From: Candidatus Zixiibacteriota bacterium | GTDB lineage: Bacteria; Zixibacteria; MSB-5A5; GN15; FEB-12 | Assembly (NCBI GenBank): GCA_035380245.1 | Contig: DAOSXA010000002.1 | Span: forward strand, 744,001-808,000 | Direction: 5' to 3' | Length of the DNA: 64,000 nt | Shown here: positions 18,101 through 26,107 of the stretch, one piece after another | How the letters are laid out: the number at the start of each line of letters is the position of its first letter | Numbering within the stretch: position 1 is the stretch's first letter | Notes under the pieces: model-generated | What the model was told of the DNA's origin: nothing | What the model saw: the letters and a program-made list of their open reading frames with translations, nothing else | Databases searched by the model: none | Program-made: the position numbers and the translations under genes

Positions 18101-18288
18101 ACTTCGGTCTCGACCGCTTCCGCCGAAGCTCCCGAGTAAACCGTTTGCACGACTACGAACGGAAATTCCATGTCGGGGAACATTTCGACCGAGAGATCAA
18201 AATATGAAAATGCCCCCAGCACCAGCAGGGCGGACATCATCATTATGGTAAAAACCGGTCGCCTGATTGAGACTTCGGATAACTTCAT
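15133..18288 (-). CDS. RND family efflux pump permease (HAE1/AcrB type)
   Basis: This is the inner-membrane proton-driven pump of a tripartite efflux system. The 1051-residue protein has the usual layout: helix 1 at residues 11-30, a large periplasmic loop, helices 2-7 with SLAVGILIDDAIVVVENIYRHLDEG (the helix 4 aspartate pair used in proton relay), a second periplasmic loop and the C-terminal helices. The ends of the protein contain RRPVFTIMMMSALLVLGAF and LRPILMTTLATVFGMLPLAL. The hydrophobic/amphiphilic efflux (HAE1) type fits better than heavy-metal CzcA, but substrate is unknown. The start overlaps the adaptor gene stop by one base (TGATG), and its stop overlaps bshC in the same way. Confidence 0.95.
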   Translation of the reverse strand: MKLSEVSIRRPVFTIMMMSALLVLGAFSYFDLSVEMFPDMEFPFVVVQTVYSGASAEAVETEVTKRIEEVTNQISGVRHIYAQSQEAYSLLFIEFDLEVDGAVAAQDVREKVAGIRADLPEDIEDPVVSQYDPGALPVMSLAISGLRSAKEVTTLVEDKIKPRLETITGVGSVDIVGGSEREIRVALDPIKMESYQISYNDVNNAVMAGNLEIPGGRITESSREYLVRMLGKVKRVGELDSVVVKNVNGTPIYLANIATVLDTIEEQRSLSRLNGVSAVGANLILQSGANVVRMTAGAREVIDELKEELPPDIKIVVVNDDSVWINDSIHEVLFNIQVGTALAVLVIFLFLLNIRPTIITGISIPLSIIATFTLMKFLGFTINFMTLLGLSLAVGILIDDAIVVVENIYRHLDEGKTPFNAAFWGTKEIGLAVAATTFSIMVVFLPVAFMEGIMGRFFYQFGMTVAFAVLISLFVAFSLTPMLSSRWLRSTRQREKEEAADSSLLWQLWMPIRRILNLWNVAFDALKPRYERTLAWALRHRFITMLVATLSFVAALVVGTQVGQEFIPNADNAKMRVEIKTPPGTDLQETSRRIAQVEAIVGQLKEVTNQYVTIGSGNSPVNEGGIFITLTPVEERELSALQIMDSTRILLRNIPGIKYSVGSGDEEAGSSKAIEISVRGDDLATLTRLVHEVEGIAETIPGAIDIDNTLEEGKPELQIRIDRRAADDLGLSLYTLPMTVRSLVEGDVVTRYREGDEEYDVRVQLDEKYRSSADDIGRILIESDKKVAGVEKLLVPLNRVATIEKSSAIGEYLRYDRQREARVNANVLTGYFAGTIAQEIINRADSIQLPPGYKIVPTGTQEIMNESFSNILSALVLAIIFIYLLLASQYESFFDPLSIMLSLPLAVVGAMVGLLVFHSSLSIMSMIGIVMLMGLVTKNAILLIDFVKQQRAKGVDRTEAILISGPLRLRPILMTTLATVFGMLPLALELGPGAEIRSGMAQAVIGGMISSTVLTLVVVPVVYTIIDDTVSFVFRRKTYYSPDQIKFDQEN

Positions 18289-19328
18289 CAGTCCATCGTC
18301 TCCATCTCAATGATTCGCACCGCCATGCCTTCGTCGAGATAGGTCTGGCCCAGAACGACGAGAGTGTCGCCGGCGTCAAGGCCGGATTCGACAACCACCT
18401 TGCCGTTCAGATCACGTCCCAACTCCACTGACCGTTTTCGAGCGACGGCGTTCTCGACCACGAATGCGGTTGGAACACCGTTCAGATCGATAACCGCAGT
18501 CCTGGGTACGATCACCTGCTGCACGAGAGTATCGAGCGTAACAGCCACCCGAACGAACATACCCGGACTGAATCGTCCGTCGCGGTTGTCCATGAGGACC
18601 TCAATCTGGAAGGCGCGCGAGGAAGGATCCGCCGACCCGGCAACCGCTACGATTGTGCCTTCGGCTGTCTGGCCGATCCCTTCGGCGCTCACCTCAACAC
18701 CGGCTCCTTTCTTGAAGAAACCAACCTCAAGAGCTCCCACCCCGAATTTGATCCGAAGCCGGTCGGTCGTGGCGACCGTGGCGAGTTTCTGGCCAACCGA
18801 GACATAATCCCCCGGAGAGACATCGACCGCCGTAACGGTGCCCGTAATCGGTGCTTTAATATCGACCAGTGATGCGGCCCCCTCGAAGGAAGCTTTGTCG
18901 ACCTCATATTCGGTGCGGGCGGCATCGTATTGCGATTCCGAAATGGCATCTTCCTGATAAAGGAACTCCATCTTCTTGAAATTCTTCTCGGCGTTACGGA
19001 ATACCGACTCGGCCTCGCGATACATCGAAGACGGTCCGGTTTTATCCAGCGCTATGAGCACCTGGCCGTCCGTCACGGTCTGTCCTTCCTGTACCCTGAC
19101 CGCCTCAACCGCCTCGTTCACCTTGGCGTACAGGTCAGCCTGCTTCTCTCCCTCGACCGAGCCGGTGAAGGTCTGCTGCACTTTGTAATCGCTGAGTTCC
19201 AATACGGTCACATTGACCGAATTGACTCGTTCTTGTTTTGTTTCTGTCTGTTGTTGCTCGCACCCGACAACCATCATGATTATAAGTGCCGACAGGAGGA
19301 TTGTAATTGTTCGTTTCTCTCTGTTCAT
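18288..19328 (-). CDS. RND efflux periplasmic adaptor (membrane fusion protein), lipoprotein
   Basis: This adaptor links the RND pump to the outer-membrane TolC channel. The N-terminus is a lipoprotein signal with lipobox MVVGC (cysteine at residue 23). Order of domains: barrel-sandwich half (GEKQADLYAKVNEAVEAVRVQEGQTVTDGQVLIALD), a short alpha-hairpin (residues about 100-145), second lipoyl half (DIKAPITGTVTAVDVSPGDYVSVGQKLATV), beta-barrel (RIKFGVGALEVGFFKKGAGVEV) and membrane-proximal domain (VVESGLDAGDTLVVLGQTYLDEGMAVRII). The 346-residue length is usual. It starts 16 bp after tolC and runs directly into the pump gene. Confidence 0.94.
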   Translation of the reverse strand: MNREKRTITILLSALIIMMVVGCEQQQTETKQERVNSVNVTVLELSDYKVQQTFTGSVEGEKQADLYAKVNEAVEAVRVQEGQTVTDGQVLIALDKTGPSSMYREAESVFRNAEKNFKKMEFLYQEDAISESQYDAARTEYEVDKASFEGAASLVDIKAPITGTVTAVDVSPGDYVSVGQKLATVATTDRLRIKFGVGALEVGFFKKGAGVEVSAEGIGQTAEGTIVAVAGSADPSSRAFQIEVLMDNRDGRFSPGMFVRVAVTLDTLVQQVIVPRTAVIDLNGVPTAFVVENAVARKRSVELGRDLNGKVVVESGLDAGDTLVVLGQTYLDEGMAVRIIEMETMD

Positions 19329-19344
19329 AGTGATCTATTCCAAC

Positions 19345-20682
19345 CTAAAGGTTCATTGCGGTAGCTCTGCGAAGGGCGGCGTGAGCCTCGCGGAATCCAA
19401 AAGTCGCCTCAGCCATTGCCGTGCGCGCCTGAGTAAGGGCTGTTTGTGCGGACAATACTTCGAGTAAGGTACCTTCCCCGGTCTCATGGCGCAGACCGGC
19501 AATCCGGAGTCCTTCTTCGGCCTGGGCGATCGTTTCGCCGCAGGCATCCAGCGCCTTCTTAGCCTGAATCAAACGATCGTAGGATTCCTGCACATCGAGC
19601 TTTATCCGGTCGATAGCCTCATCCCGGTTGATCTCCGCCTGTCGATGTTCCGCTCGTGCGATACCGACCGCGCTCCGGGTACGAAAACCATCAAACAAAG
19701 ACCAGGAGAGATTGATTCCGGCTGTCCAGGAATGGGAAGTGTTTTCATCGAGCGTGAAGTCATCCGATTCGGCCGACCAGCCGTACTCCGTGACCGCTCC
19801 GAGTTTCGGGAAATAGTCGGCTCGGGCCACTCCAACCGCCTTCTCGCGCATCTCGACCATGAGATCGGATTGATGCATCTCGGGACGGGCGACAAGAGCC
19901 GTTTCGCGTAATTGCCCCAGACTCGGCAGATCAACCAGCGAAGTCTCGGTTGGTACGTCCTTGAGTTCGATCTCCTCGTCAAGATCGATCCCGAGGAATG
20001 ATTTGAACTGTTTGCCGGCCAGCAGCAGATTCGACTCCGCGGCCATGATCTGAGGTTCCAGATTGGATTTTTCAACCTGGGCGCGAAGCAACTCGAATTT
20101 CGATACCACTCCCTGAGAATACATGTTTTCGACCACGCCGAGGTTATGAAGAGACGTTTCATACGACATGCTGAGTACATCCAGCCGCGCCTGTTCGAGA
20201 ATCACCTGATAGAACAACACCTCAGCCTGATAGACCACCACCTCGGATATCTGGGAGGCAAGCTCTTCCGAATAATCCTTATAGAGCCGGGCGATTTTAT
20301 AGGCCGTGAAAACCCGGCCGCCTTCCCAGATCGGCTGGTAAACCGACACCGAAGCGCCGAAGCTGTTTTTGAATCCGAACTGAAGTTCCTGCACCTCGCC
20401 GTCGGCTTCAAAATAAAGCGGCGCCAGCTTGAGATTTCGTGAATAGTAGGAACCAAGAGTAACCTGCGGTAAAGCACCGGAGCGGGCATTGCCGATCTCA
20501 CCCTGCGCCTTGATGATCTCCTGCTGTGATCCCAGGTAGTCGCGATTGTGCTTAAGAGCGATAGCTCGGGCATCCTCGACCGTCAAGGTTCGCGCCGTGA
20601 TCGCGGCAGCCTGAAGCACAATCGCCAGAGTCAACACCGCGGCCGTCAGTGATCGCCCGAGGATGGTAAAACGATGGCTCAT
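19345..20682 (-). CDS. TolC family outer-membrane efflux protein
   Basis: This 445-residue protein is the outer-membrane channel of the tripartite pump. It has a signal peptide (residues 1-30) and then two structural repeats of the OEP family, beginning TLTVEDARAIALKHNRDYLGSQQEI. These are alpha-helical hairpins with the typical ARSGALPQVTLGSYYSRN, ARADYFPKLGAVTEYGWS and SLFDGFRTRSAVGIARAEHRQAEI segments. The ATG at 20682 has a strong Shine-Dalgarno (AAGGAG) and overlaps the tetR stop by 4 bp (ATGA). Gene order regulator-channel-adaptor-pump makes this a self-contained efflux unit. Confidence 0.94.
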   Translation of the reverse strand: MSHRFTILGRSLTAAVLTLAIVLQAAAITARTLTVEDARAIALKHNRDYLGSQQEIIKAQGEIGNARSGALPQVTLGSYYSRNLKLAPLYFEADGEVQELQFGFKNSFGASVSVYQPIWEGGRVFTAYKIARLYKDYSEELASQISEVVVYQAEVLFYQVILEQARLDVLSMSYETSLHNLGVVENMYSQGVVSKFELLRAQVEKSNLEPQIMAAESNLLLAGKQFKSFLGIDLDEEIELKDVPTETSLVDLPSLGQLRETALVARPEMHQSDLMVEMREKAVGVARADYFPKLGAVTEYGWSAESDDFTLDENTSHSWTAGINLSWSLFDGFRTRSAVGIARAEHRQAEINRDEAIDRIKLDVQESYDRLIQAKKALDACGETIAQAEEGLRIAGLRHETGEGTLLEVLSAQTALTQARTAMAEATFGFREAHAALRRATAMNL

Positions 20683-21287
20683 TTGCTCTCCTTCCCCGTT
20701 TTGAGACGCCTCGGCTGCGTGAGTTTATCAAACAGCAGTAACTGCCGGTCAAGATCGACTTCATCGGGCATGAGGAGGTTCATAACCGACAGCCCATCGA
20801 CGATTCCGACGATTAGCAGACATATCTCTCGTCTGGTAATCCCACGCGGCAGACCGGACATATCGAGACTTTGGGCGTGGTCGTTGACCACTCGCTTCAA
20901 ATGTTCGACAATGAAGTGCTTGATTCTTGGGACGCGCCAGGCCTGCACCCAGATGTCAACCAGATCGCCGTATTCGGATGCACGGCACTGACAATGAAGC
21001 CCGACCAGCACTCTCAGGAATTGTGACGGAGTGACGTTCTTGCCAATCTCTTTACACAAAGCCTCGCGATTCCCATCCGCGACCGATTTGATCAGGGCCA
21101 GGAGGATTTCCTCTTTCTTCCTGAAATAGAAATAAAACGCTCCCTTGGTCAGATGAGCCCGCTTCGCGATATCGTCGATCGTCGTACCACGGTACCCTTT
21201 CTTCACGAAGAGCGTTTTAGCCGCCATCATCAACTGGTTGCGCCGGGTTTCGGCGGGCAGTTTGGGGCTTTGCTTTATCTTGGTCAT
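20679..21287 (-). CDS. TetR/AcrR family transcriptional regulator
   Basis: This 202-residue protein has the N-terminal TetR helix-turn-helix (residues 15-62: RRNQLMMAAKTLFVKKGYRGTTIDDIAKRAHLTKGAFYFYFRKKEEIL) and a variable C-terminal ligand-binding domain. TetR proteins in front of RND genes usually repress them and release DNA when a pump substrate binds. The ATG at 21287 has AAAGGAC upstream. A 22-bp inverted repeat overlaps the -10 region of the promoter 50 bp upstream, so autoregulation of the whole seven-gene run is likely. The 4-bp overlap with tolC couples their translation. Confidence 0.93.
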   Translation of the reverse strand: MTKIKQSPKLPAETRRNQLMMAAKTLFVKKGYRGTTIDDIAKRAHLTKGAFYFYFRKKEEILLALIKSVADGNREALCKEIGKNVTPSQFLRVLVGLHCQCRASEYGDLVDIWVQAWRVPRIKHFIVEHLKRVVNDHAQSLDMSGLPRGITRREICLLIVGIVDGLSVMNLLMPDEVDLDRQLLLFDKLTQPRRLKTGKESK

Positions 21288-21339
21288 TTATAGTCCTTTC
21301 CGAACCGACGAGCGGAGAACGGCTCGCAAACGGTTATTA

Positions 21340-21361
21340 AGATACCTACTGGAAGGTATCT
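21340..21361. promoter_or_regulatory. Putative TetR operator
   Basis: A perfect inverted repeat, AGATACCT (21340-21347) and AGGTATCT (21354-21361), has a 6-bp spacer. It lies immediately downstream of the -10 box of the minus-strand promoter and about 50 bp upstream of the tetR start. Size and position are as expected for a TetR dimer site that blocks transcription initiation. Confidence 0.75.
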
Positions 21362-21389
21362 AATATATCTCCCTGTTTTATCAGGTCAA
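21362..21389 (-). promoter_or_regulatory. Promoter of the tetR-efflux-bacillithiol operon
   Basis: On the minus strand TTGACC (21384-21389) and TATATT (21362-21367) are 16 bp apart. The putative operator begins at the base after the -10 box. It is the only good promoter found upstream of the seven coupled genes. Confidence 0.7.
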
Positions 21390-21437
21390 GTTAGGATAAC
21401 GTAAATGTGATGTAGAGGTTGCGGCCGACCGAAATTC

Positions 21438-22406
21438 TTAGAGCCATTTTTTCTTGCGGAAAAACAGGATCAGGCCCAGAACGATCGCCAGCATGAAGAC
21501 CAGCGAGTAAAAATAGCCGTTCTCCCAATTAAGCTCCGGCATGTTGATGAAATTCATCCCCCAGAGGCCGACCAGGAACGTCGGCGGGATGAATACCACC
21601 GTGAAAATGGTCAGGATTTTGATAACCTGATTGGTTTTGGTCGACACCGCCGAGAAATAGACCTCAAGGGCGGAGTTAAGCGTATCGCGATGCGAGTCGG
21701 CGATATCGTTGATGCGCACGAGGTGATCGTAAATATCCGAGAAATAGACCGTGGCGGTCGAGGAGATCAACGAATGATGCCCCCGAGAGAGCTGCGATAC
21801 GACTTCCCGCTGCGGCAGCACCACCCGCTTGAGATGCTGGATATCGCGGCGCAGGGTATAAATCGAACGGACGGTATCCTCATCCGGTTCGGCCAGGACA
21901 TCGTCCTCGAGCTGATCGATATCGTATTCGAGAATGTCGAGAGTGGTGTTGAAGTTGTCCACGATCGTGTCGATGACGGCGTGGAAGAGGAAATCTACTC
22001 CGCGCATCATCAGCCGATCATCGCGCTCGGCCCGGGCGTACAGATAATCCCAGATCCGATGATCGTCGTAATGAACCGTCACCAGCGAATTTTTGGAAAG
22101 GAAAAGGTCTACCTCACTCACCCGGAGGCCTTCGTCGCGGCCGATATAATCGACCAGTTGAAACACCAGAAAGAGATAACGCAGGTAATCATCGAGCTTG
22201 GTGCGCGGTCGCTCGGAGATAACGTCCTCGATCGCCAGGGGGTGAAATTTGAAGTCGTTGGTCAGGACAAAGGATTCTTCGTCGGTCGGCTTGCACATGT
22301 CGACCCAGAGCAGGGCGTTGGGTTGCTCGATCCAGGCATCGAAATCGCCGATTCCCTCATGAGCCGTGACTCCCTTGTCGGGGACGTACAGGAAAGATTG
22401 AATCAC
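21438..22406 (-). CDS. corA: CorA family magnesium/cobalt channel
   Basis: This 322-residue protein is a pentameric inner-membrane divalent cation channel. The large N-terminal cytoplasmic domain (about residues 1-255, including LAIEDVISERPRTKLDDY and SEVDLFLSKNSLVTVH) is followed by two membrane helices. The selectivity signature GMN lies at the end of helix 1 (PTFLVGLWGMNFINMPELNWENGYFYSL), and the protein ends in a basic tail RKKKWL. It starts with GTG at 22406, preceded by AAGGAGG. That start overlaps the upstream membrane-protein stop by 4 bp, so the two genes are coupled. Confidence 0.95.
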   Translation of the reverse strand: MIQSFLYVPDKGVTAHEGIGDFDAWIEQPNALLWVDMCKPTDEESFVLTNDFKFHPLAIEDVISERPRTKLDDYLRYLFLVFQLVDYIGRDEGLRVSEVDLFLSKNSLVTVHYDDHRIWDYLYARAERDDRLMMRGVDFLFHAVIDTIVDNFNTTLDILEYDIDQLEDDVLAEPDEDTVRSIYTLRRDIQHLKRVVLPQREVVSQLSRGHHSLISSTATVYFSDIYDHLVRINDIADSHRDTLNSALEVYFSAVSTKTNQVIKILTIFTVVFIPPTFLVGLWGMNFINMPELNWENGYFYSLVFMLAIVLGLILFFRKKKWL

Positions 22407-23449
22407 GGGTGTTCCTCCTTATCCTCCAGCAGGTGACCGTCCTCGCCGATTTCATCCAGAATCATCTTATCTTCGTGCTGGGATTTAATCTCCGCCAGCG
22501 ACAGCTTCTCGGATCTCAGGAAACCGAGACCGAGGATAAAAACCGGGAACAGATCCAGCAGGTGGAGAGCTACGGCAAACAAAACGGCGTCACTTCGACC
22601 GACGTTAAAGGCCGACAAACTGGCAGCCACGGCGACTTCGAACGTACCGGCATTACCCGGCGTTATCGGCACCATCAGAGCCAGGGTATTGATGATCATG
22701 ACGGCCGCCGAGGCGGCAACCGGCAGATTGAAGCCGAACGAACGGAGCAGGAAATAGATGATGAACATGTGCGATGTCCATCCGATCAGTGAGTAGAACA
22801 GACTCACGAAAAAATGCTGGCTCGAACGCAGGGTTTCTATCCCCTTGCCGAACGAACGGATAAATTTCTTGATCGAGATATAAAATCCCGGCCAGCGGTT
22901 GCGACAGTAACGGTGCCCCAAACTCTCCAGCCGACTCTGGAAAGTCAACATCAGGTAAAGCAAAATCAGAATAATCGAAGTCACGACGGCGATTATTATC
23001 CCCACCGAGCGGTATTCCTCCGGGAAGGCGAAGGCCAGCGAAGTGAACAGCAAAAACACGACAAGGCTGATGGCATCGAACAAAATCTCAAGCACGATCG
23101 TGGAAAACACGAATGATTTCGTCATGCCTTCCTTCCGGGCGAAGAGAAAGAGCCTTCCAACCTGACCGGTCAGAGCCGGCATAACTACATTGAGTACCTG
23201 ACCGGCGGAATAGAGCGAGACACCGCGAAAGAACGGCAGAAATTTCTGTTGCGATACCAGCAACCGCCAGCGCATCCCGCGTGAGATGATATAAATAAAC
23301 GCGAGGATTACGGTGGGGATCAGATGGATAAGATCAACCCGATGGCTCAATTGACGCAACTCCGACAACCTGACATCCTTGACGCAGAAAGCCAGCAGCG
23401 CAATAGCCACAATGATTCCCCAAAACTGCTTATTTTTCAACAGCTTCAA
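22403..23449 (-). CDS. Flippase-like integral membrane protein (LPG synthetase TM/UPF0104 family)
   Basis: This 348-residue protein has about eight membrane helices. It begins MKLLKNKQFWGIIVAIALLAFCVKDV and contains SRGMRWRLLV, GQVLNVVMPALTGQVGRLFLFARKEGM and TPGNAGTFEVAVAASLSAFNV, motifs of the lysylphosphatidylglycerol synthetase transmembrane/AglD/YbhN family. No catalytic synthetase domain follows the membrane part, so it is the flippase-like stand-alone form, whose substrate is unknown. A hydrophilic C-terminus (residues 315-348) is cytoplasmic. The start is a TTG at 23449 with GAGGA upstream. It is coupled to corA. Confidence 0.85.
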   Translation of the reverse strand: MKLLKNKQFWGIIVAIALLAFCVKDVRLSELRQLSHRVDLIHLIPTVILAFIYIISRGMRWRLLVSQQKFLPFFRGVSLYSAGQVLNVVMPALTGQVGRLFLFARKEGMTKSFVFSTIVLEILFDAISLVVFLLFTSLAFAFPEEYRSVGIIIAVVTSIILILLYLMLTFQSRLESLGHRYCRNRWPGFYISIKKFIRSFGKGIETLRSSQHFFVSLFYSLIGWTSHMFIIYFLLRSFGFNLPVAASAAVMIINTLALMVPITPGNAGTFEVAVAASLSAFNVGRSDAVLFAVALHLLDLFPVFILGLGFLRSEKLSLAEIKSQHEDKMILDEIGEDGHLLEDKEEHP

Positions 23450-23547
23450 ACGTGTAATCCTCGACCAATGAAAACCAAAGGGCTAAGATAGACTAGCCCG
23501 GCGTGGGTGTCAATGTTTAATCGGGAAGGAGGGATCCTGCTAAGTCG

Positions 23548-24297
23548 TTATATTTCAGCGACTAAGTCGCTCTTAATCCAACCCCTGCGGTTGTTGGCGA
23601 ACTGCACGTTATAGAAGCCGTCAGCTTCGTTGAGGATTCGTACCACCAGCCCCGGAGCGCCTTGTAACTCAATATCGGAGTTTTCCGAGGCCCCGGTATA
23701 GACCGGACTCTCTTCGGCCAGAATCACACCGCGACGGACAACATATTCCGTACGATACTTATAGGTTGTCAAGGCGGAGGCTATGATCGTCAGTGTGACC
23801 AGAGCCACGATAAAGGCCCGAGCCACCGCTCCCATGAAGCCAAAACCGAACCTGAGAATCAAAACCAGTATTAAAAGAATAAAGCAACCCGAGGCCGCCC
23901 AGGCCAGCAGATCGACATGGTACGGAGCCAGCAGACTGTTGAGCAGACCGGAGACCGGATTCAATTCGGCCCCTTCCATCTGTACTCGTGAGAATTTCTG
24001 GGCGAATTCGAGATTGTTGCGGATATCTTCGTCGCCCGGATCGAGTCGCTGTGCCCGCATATAATTCAGAACGGCATGACCTAAATCACCGTTTTTAAAA
24101 TAGGCATTGCCCAGATTGAAATACAGCGGGGCCGATTCTTCCCCCTGCTTCAACACTGATTCATACATCCGGATAGCGCTGGGGTAGTCCTTGCTCTCGT
24201 AAAAATTATTCCCCATGGCGAATTCGTCCTCCTGGGCGCGGAGAACCGGTACTGCCGTCAGGAAAGCCATGAATGTGATAACGATGAGTCTACGCAA
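23548..24297 (-). CDS. batE: BatE-like TPR protein with SH3-type domain
   Basis: This 249-residue protein is the last gene of the Bat operon. It has a signal peptide (residues 1-21), TPR repeats (NNFYESKDYPSAIRMYESVLKQGEESAPLYFNLGNAYFKNGDLGHAVLNYMRAQRLDPGD), two membrane helices (about 130-180) and a C-terminal SH3-like domain (SPVYTGASENSDIELQGAPGLVVRILNE...WIKSDLV). This matches the layout of BatE proteins of Bacteroidetes and spirochaetes, named for Bacteroides aerotolerance; molecular function is unsettled. It starts at TTG with AGGAGG upstream, overlapping batD by 8 bp. Confidence 0.85.
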   Translation of the reverse strand: MRRLIVITFMAFLTAVPVLRAQEDEFAMGNNFYESKDYPSAIRMYESVLKQGEESAPLYFNLGNAYFKNGDLGHAVLNYMRAQRLDPGDEDIRNNLEFAQKFSRVQMEGAELNPVSGLLNSLLAPYHVDLLAWAASGCFILLILVLILRFGFGFMGAVARAFIVALVTLTIIASALTTYKYRTEYVVRRGVILAEESPVYTGASENSDIELQGAPGLVVRILNEADGFYNVQFANNRRGWIKSDLVAEI

Positions 24298-26098
24298 AGC
24301 GCACCTCCTCGATCCTGATCATAATCTTCTCGACCTTATCCAGAGAGCCGTCGATATCGGCCTTATCGACCGCCGCTGCCGCGTAACGGGCAAAATCGCA
24401 ACGTTTCATTACATCGAGAATCTGCTCGATCAATCCCTCATCGGCCTGCTGCTCCCGGAGCAGTTCGGCGACCTTGTCGGAAGTGAGGCCGTGTGGTGAG
24501 ATATTGAGTTTGTCGGCAATGTATGACACCAGGGCGGAGTAAATCTCCGTATAGAATTCCTTGGAGGTATCCACCGCCGCCAGCGAACGTGCTTTCTGCA
24601 GTCGCTTTTTAGCCACTCTGGCCGCTGCCCGCGAACGGGCATAACCGGTATCGGCGGAGAGCTTATGACGGCGGCGACACACCGCCACGATGCCAATCAA
24701 AGCCAGCACCGGCAAGCCGTTGACAACGACATAGACCGGTTCAAACAAAATCAGTCGGCTTGATTTCGACAAATTACCCGGATCGGATTTAATATGACGG
24801 ATGTCTTTGGCCTCAGCCCCTATTGTCATACCGGGACTGCCATAGGGAACATCCGCGGATTCGACATACCCCTCCGGCCTGGTCACATTCAGGCGAATCG
24901 GGTCCGTCGATACCGACTTGAATCGCCCGGCCTCGGGATCGAAATAGGCGAAGTCTATCCCCGGAATCTCCAGGTTACCGGGACGCCGAGGAATAAATAC
25001 TTCTTCGAATACCTTGCTGCCGCCGACCTTGTTGTTGGCCGTGGCTACTTTCTCGTTGGCCGAGGCTCGATAAACTCTGAAATCATCTAGTTCCGGGATT
25101 ACCGGCTCCGAAACCGACTTGATATTACCGGTGCCGCTGATACTGATCGTCAGTGTTACCGGCTGGTTGACATCGACCTCCCGCTTATCCACCTTGGTCC
25201 GCATATCGAATTTTCCGATCGTACCGGTGAATTCGGGCGGACGGCCTTCGGACGGCAGCGGTTTCACGTTGATGGTGATCGGTTGACTGCGGACCGTGAC
25301 CTCCTGACCCCGGCCGAAGAAATCGCCGAAAGCATTAAACGGATCACGTCGATTGCGATCACGGGAGGCGATAGTGGTGGTAATCATCGCCCGGCCAATC
25401 GTCAACTCCCCTGTTTGCGTAGGAAACAGGGCATACATCTTCTCGATGACCTGGTAACGGCGATCGTTTATTCTCTGGTAGTACGGGGGATTCGAACCCA
25501 CATCTTCGGTCCAGAAGCCGGTAGTCGTGGGATTGGTTAACTCCAGGCTGCCATAATGCTGAACGGCGGTATAGAACTTGAGCGTCAGTAATACCTGCTC
25601 GTTGACATAGGGATTCTTGTTGTCAACCACCGCCTCGAAGAAATAATCACGCGAACGGCCGCTCTGATCGGTGGCGCGTTCTTCGGTATCCTGCTGAGTC
25701 GGCACCGCTCCCTGCGATACCACCGTCAACTCCACCTGATTACCCTTGTAGCGATGGTTGTTGTAAACCACCGAGATCGGTTCGATCGGGTAAGTCCCCG
25801 GCTTCTGCGGCAGGAGCAGATAACGATAAGTCATCGAGGACTCAACCTCACCGTTGACCCAACTGTAATTGCTCGATCTTCCCTGAGAGTAAACCTCGAA
25901 CGCCGGCAGGGTGGGCAATTGCGGTTCCGGCAGATTCTGACTGGCGCCCGTAACCTTGATTTCGAGAATAGCTTGTTCATCCATCCCGATGCTGGTACGG
26001 TTGAGTTTAACCTCTACCTGAACGTCATCGGCCGCGGCCAGGGCCAGTGTCGACAGAACCGACAGCAATACCAAATATATGAGAAAGCGTTTGATCAC
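24290..26098 (-). CDS. batD: BatD oxygen-tolerance protein
   Basis: This is a 602-residue membrane-anchored protein. It has a signal peptide (1-22), then tandem Ig-like beta domains (VQVEVKLNRTSIGMDEQAILEIKVTGASQNLPEPQLP..., LSVTGTGNIKS-type motif here TISISGTGNIKSVSEPVIPE). One membrane helix lies at about 450-475 (FEPVYVVVNGLPVLALIGIVAVCRRRH), followed by a cytoplasmic helical domain (FYTEIYSALVSYIADKLNI...RCDFARYAAA). This is the standard BatD layout. It starts at 26098, 9 bp after batC. The batE start lies inside its last codons. Two other proteins in this operon repeat the Ig-helix-cytoplasmic plan. Confidence 0.9.
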   Translation of the reverse strand: MIKRFLIYLVLLSVLSTLALAAADDVQVEVKLNRTSIGMDEQAILEIKVTGASQNLPEPQLPTLPAFEVYSQGRSSNYSWVNGEVESSMTYRYLLLPQKPGTYPIEPISVVYNNHRYKGNQVELTVVSQGAVPTQQDTEERATDQSGRSRDYFFEAVVDNKNPYVNEQVLLTLKFYTAVQHYGSLELTNPTTTGFWTEDVGSNPPYYQRINDRRYQVIEKMYALFPTQTGELTIGRAMITTTIASRDRNRRDPFNAFGDFFGRGQEVTVRSQPITINVKPLPSEGRPPEFTGTIGKFDMRTKVDKREVDVNQPVTLTISISGTGNIKSVSEPVIPELDDFRVYRASANEKVATANNKVGGSKVFEEVFIPRRPGNLEIPGIDFAYFDPEAGRFKSVSTDPIRLNVTRPEGYVESADVPYGSPGMTIGAEAKDIRHIKSDPGNLSKSSRLILFEPVYVVVNGLPVLALIGIVAVCRRRHKLSADTGYARSRAAARVAKKRLQKARSLAAVDTSKEFYTEIYSALVSYIADKLNISPHGLTSDKVAELLREQQADEGLIEQILDVMKRCDFARYAAAAVDKADIDGSLDKVEKIMIRIEEVRFA

Positions 26099-26107
26099 GA
26101 TTGCCTC

